Assembly (NCBI RefSeq): GCF_000797465.1
Contig: NZ_JSWG01000006.1
Span: 186,001 to 250,000, forward strand
Source: Psychroserpens jangbogonensis
Lineage (GTDB): Bacteria > Bacteroidota > Bacteroidia > Flavobacteriales > Flavobacteriaceae
DNA: 64,000 nucleotides
Direction of reading: 5' to 3'
Below are positions 60,718 through 64,000 of the stretch, piece after piece (position 1 is the first letter of the stretch; each line of letters starts with the position of its first letter). Below the pieces are notes generated by a model, which saw nothing but the letters and a program-made list of their open reading frames with translations, was not told where the DNA came from and ran no database searches. Made by a program: the position numbers and the translations under genes.

Positions 60718-63700
60718 ATCAAAAAATTCCTAAAAATACTATCAAAAATAGTAGCAATAATATTGCTATTGTTCATCATTTTGGTGCTGATATTATCTTT
60801 CCCACCAGTTCAAACTGCTTTAGGAAAATATGCTACTAATAAAATCAACAAAGAGTTTGGTACAAATATCAATATTGGTAAGATCGGACTTCAATTTAAT
60901 GGTGATGTAGAACTTAAAGAAATCTACATTGAAGATTACAAAAAAGACACTCTCATTTCTATACAGGAATTGAATACATCAATTCTTAATTACGGAAATC
61001 TTTCAAACGGTAAACTTAATTTCGGTGATGTTGATATTATGGACTTAATACTCAATATCAAAACATACCATGGAGAAGAAGACACCAACCTTGATGTTTT
61101 TGTTGCCAGATTTGATGAAGATAATCCACGACCTGAAAAAAGTGGATTCTTATTATCATCTAGTGATGTTTCTATTTACGACAGTACGTTTCGACTTATT
61201 GATGAAAACAGAGAAACACATAAAGTTTTAGAATTTAACGATCTAAATATAAATGCTACAAACTTTGTAATTGAAGGTAGCGATGTAAGAACTCGCATAA
61301 ATACTCTTGCTTTTAAAGATAGTAGAGGTGCACACATTCAGAATTTAATGACAGATTTTGAATACACCTTAACCTACATGAATTTTGAGAATTTGAGTAT
61401 CAAAACCGAAAAATCAATATTAAAAGGTCAGTTGCGTTTTGATTATAACCGTGAAGATTTTAAGGATTTTGAAGATAAAGTGCAAATCACAGCATTTTTT
61501 GCTGATTCAGAAGTGTCCTTAAATGACTTAAATACATTTTATAATGAATTTGGTGTCGATCAAAAGGCTATGCTAAATGTGAATTTAACAGGTACCTTAA
61601 ATGATTTGAATGCAAATAACCTTCAGTTAAATGCAAGTGGAAGAACAAAAATTTTTGGTGACCTAAATTTTAAAAACTTGTTTAGTAAAGCAGAAGGTGA
61701 TTTTTCTATGAATGGACGCTATGACAATCTAACATCCAACTATTATGATTTAAAAGCGCTGCTTCCAAATATTTTAGGAGAGTCGATTCCAAGTGTGTTT
61801 TCAAAACTTGGTAATTTTAAAATCACAGGAACATCATATATCACAGATACAACTATCGATGCCAATATTAATATCAATACAGATTTGGGAATTATATTAT
61901 CTGATATGAAAATGACTCATGTAGATGATATTGACAATGCTAATTATATAGGGAATGTAGTTTTTGATGAATTTGATTTGGGCATATTACTCAACGATCC
62001 AAAAGTTAAAACAACTTCATTTGACCTAGATGTTGATGGAAAAGGATTTACTGTTGAAAACCTAAGCACTCAAATTTCTGGGGACGTTTTTCATATAGAA
62101 TACAACGATTATAATTATCAGGATATTGATGTTTCAGGTAAGCTAGGAAATCAAGTTTTTAATGGGTTCCTCGAGTCTAATGACGAGAACTTTAAATTCA
62201 AATTTAATGGTTTAGCAGATTTATCTAAGGATATAATGAGTTTCGATTTTAATGCAGATGTAGCCTATGCGAATCTTAAAGCACTTAACTTTATTAAAAA
62301 AGATAGTCTTTCAGTATTTAAGGGTAATATCACTATTTCTATGAAAGGTTCTGGTGTTGATGATGCCTTTGGTATTTTAAATTTCAAAAACACCAATTAC
62401 ATTAATGAGAATGACAACTACTTTTTTGAAGACTTTAAGGTGACATCAACGTTTAAAGGAAAACAACGAACTCTTAAAATAAATTCTCCTGATATTATTG
62501 AAGGAACCATGAAAGGTAACTTCAAATTTGTAGATCTTGGGAAACTTGCAGAAAATTCAATTGGAAGTATTTATACTAATTATTCACCACACCAAATTGA
62601 AACAGATCAATTTGTCGAATTCAATTTTAAAGTTTACAATAAAATAGTTGAAGCTTTTTATCACGATTTAGAGCTAGGCCCAAACACAACAATAAAAGGT
62701 CGAATTGAAACAAACGAAAAGAATTTCAATCTCACATTCAATTCACCACATATCAAACTCAAAGACTATTTTGCAAGTGATTTATCTGTGTTAGTAGATA
62801 ATAGCAATCCTGTATTCAACACCTATATTGAAATTGATTCCTTAAGTACTGGATTTTATAATGTATCAGAGTTTAGCTTAATTAATGTGACGCAAAGAGA
62901 TACTTTGTTTATTAAATCAGAATTCAAGGGAGGGAAACAAAATAACGATGACTACGATCTCAACTTGTTTTATACCATCAATGAAGAACAAAACTCTGTG
63001 ATTGGATTTAGAAAGTCTGATATTACTTTTAAAGAGAATACTTGGACAATAAACGAAGAAAAAAATAATGCCAATAAAATTACTTTCGATAGGAACTTAG
63101 TTTCATTTGATATTGATAATATTTTAATGACTCACTTCGATGAAAAAATAGCCCTTTTTGGTAAGATTGATAATGCTCAAACTAAAGATATCAATCTTAA
63201 CTTTACTGATGTAGATTTAACAAAAATCACACCGCGTATTGATAGTTTATCATTGGCTGGAAAAGTCAATGGTGGTTTGAAAATCTTACAGCAAGATGGT
63301 GTTTATTTGCCAAATTCAAGCATTACAATTAGTGACCTTAGAGCAAATAACTATGAATTAGGAGAGCTTAAAGCCAATATTACAGGGAATCAATCTCTAA
63401 CAAATTATGTGGTTGATTTAAGCCTTAAAAATGACAATTTAAAGTCTCTAGCAGCTACGGGAACAATTGATGTAAGTGATAACAACTCTAATATTAACTT
63501 AGATGTTGATTTTGATGAATTTCTTCTTAACCCATTAGATCCTTTTGGTGAAGGCGTCATTACTAATATTAGAGGTTTGGTTACTGGTAATGCAAAAGTG
63601 ACTGGTAGTCTAAAAGAACCTCAAATTAATGGTGACCTTTTACTAGATAATGCAGGTTTAACCATTCCGTACTTAAACGTTGATTATAGTTTTGATTTTG

Positions 63701-64000
63701 ACTCTCGCGTTAAATTAGAATCACAAAAATTCATTTTTCAAGATGTAGAAATTACAGATTCTGAGTACTTTTCAAAAGCAAATTTAAACGGATTCATAGG
63801 TCATAAAAACTTTTCAGATTGGAAATTAGGATTGGAAATAGAAACCTCTAGACTCTTAGTTTTAGATACAGAGTATGATGAAGAAGAGCTCTACTATGGT
63901 ACTGGTTTTGTAAGCGGAATAGCTGATATCATTGGCCCAACAGATGATCTTAAAATTGTTTTTAATGGAAGTACAGCTGAAGGCACTGTCTTTAAAATCC
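60718..64000 (+). CDS. TamB-like translocation/assembly protein, N-terminal part
   Basis: Open to the end of the window, about 1094 codons. The frame opens after a stop at 60709-60711. The first residues form a basic tip and one TM helix (IVAIILLLFIILVLILSF), the anchor of AsmA/TamB-type proteins. The rest is beta-helix-like with repeated strands and ends within a TamB-type region (LDTEYDEEELYYGTGF). It lies under the outer membrane and helps move lipids or proteins between membranes. No ATG, GTG or TTG is available before the TM helix; the likely start is ATC at 60718, after AAAGG. Confidence 0.85.
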   Translation, partial: MKKFLKILSKIVAIILLLFIILVLILSFPPVQTALGKYATNKINKEFGTNINIGKIGLQFNGDVELKEIYIEDYKKDTLISIQELNTSILNYGNLSNGKLNFGDVDIMDLILNIKTYHGEEDTNLDVFVARFDEDNPRPEKSGFLLSSSDVSIYDSTFRLIDENRETHKVLEFNDLNINATNFVIEGSDVRTRINTLAFKDSRGAHIQNLMTDFEYTLTYMNFENLSIKTEKSILKGQLRFDYNREDFKDFEDKVQITAFFADSEVSLNDLNTFYNEFGVDQKAMLNVNLTGTLNDLNANNLQLNASGRTKIFGDLNFKNLFSKAEGDFSMNGRYDNLTSNYYDLKALLPNILGESIPSVFSKLGNFKITGTSYITDTTIDANININTDLGIILSDMKMTHVDDIDNANYIGNVVFDEFDLGILLNDPKVKTTSFDLDVDGKGFTVENLSTQISGDVFHIEYNDYNYQDIDVSGKLGNQVFNGFLESNDENFKFKFNGLADLSKDIMSFDFNADVAYANLKALNFIKKDSLSVFKGNITISMKGSGVDDAFGILNFKNTNYINENDNYFFEDFKVTSTFKGKQRTLKINSPDIIEGTMKGNFKFVDLGKLAENSIGSIYTNYSPHQIETDQFVEFNFKVYNKIVEAFYHDLELGPNTTIKGRIETNEKNFNLTFNSPHIKLKDYFASDLSVLVDNSNPVFNTYIEIDSLSTGFYNVSEFSLINVTQRDTLFIKSEFKGGKQNNDDYDLNLFYTINEEQNSVIGFRKSDITFKENTWTINEEKNNANKITFDRNLVSFDIDNILMTHFDEKIALFGKIDNAQTKDINLNFTDVDLTKITPRIDSLSLAGKVNGGLKILQQDGVYLPNSSITISDLRANNYELGELKANITGNQSLTNYVVDLSLKNDNLKSLAATGTIDVSDNNSNINLDVDFDEFLLNPLDPFGEGVITNIRGLVTGNAKVTGSLKEPQINGDLLLDNAGLTIPYLNVDYSFDFDSRVKLESQKFIFQDVEITDSEYFSKANLNGFIGHKNFSDWKLGLEIETSRLLVLDTEYDEEELYYGTGFVSGIADIIGPTDDLKIVFNGSTAEGTVFKI

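Overview
The window is chromosomal DNA from a low-GC marine-type member of Flavobacteriaceae (Bacteroidota). Three things support this: a secreted M43 protease with a type IX secretion C-terminal signal, promoters of the Bacteroidota TTTG / TAnnTTTG type, and many family-typical proteins (fused E1 alpha/beta dehydrogenase, DUF3570, flavobacterial TamB, SPFH and TolC families). A genus near Winogradskyella or Olleya is plausible but cannot be fixed from sequence alone. Most of the window is core genome. I see no tRNA, rRNA, CRISPR array, insertion sequence, prophage or integron.

Layout. 1-6.3 kb: topoisomerase IV (parE, cut by the window edge, and parC) with a retropepsin-like protease and a membrane protein between them. 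6.4-11 kb: a Crp-type regulator, then a compact envelope redox cassette (thioredoxin-like protein, ApbE flavin transferase, DUF4266 lipoprotein, DUF3570 barrel) and a PAP2 phosphatase. 11-15.9 kb: TerC, a lipoprotein, an XRE repressor divergent from an M14 carboxypeptidase across an operator-rich spacer, an Lrp regulator, DinB and a small barrel. 16-22.6 kb: an FAD/Fe-S oxidase, aroC, a dicarboxylate/amino-acid symporter, a sulfurtransferase and a small acidic protein. 22.7-23.2 kb: a probable 6S-like RNA in a gene-free stretch. 23.2-36.9 kb: DCC protein, MutS2, a JmjC-like cupin, ung, the SUI1 / DUF1835 / nucleoside phosphorylase / periplasmic-type binding protein run, a 2OG oxygenase, branched-chain 2-oxoacid dehydrogenase E1, a renal-type dipeptidase, a 3D-domain lipoprotein and ExbD. 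37.0-37.3 kb: two possible micro-ORFs. 37.5-45 kb: a helicase, a secreted protein and a TetR-ABC-HlyD-TolC export operon. 45-60.7 kb: cold-shock protein, pseudouridine synthases, topoisomerase III, DUF1853, fabG, a VWA-like membrane protein, an SPFH protein, a HisA-like protein, the M43 protease, TfoX and tsaD. 60.7-64 kb: the start of a TamB-like protein.

Most interesting points. The DUF3570 barrel carries Asp-Ala-Ser-Thr-Gly-Ala-Ser, which fits the ApbE flavinylation consensus, two genes downstream of apbE; this makes it a candidate flavinylated outer-membrane protein. A HisA-like protein has lost both catalytic aspartates. The exporter ATPase has degenerate signature, Walker B and H-loop motifs. 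A 6S-like RNA has a promoter whose predicted start falls at the first base of its closing stem. A perfect 21-bp operator overlaps the TetR promoter, and the XRE/M14 spacer holds reiterated operator-like sites that contain -7 boxes.
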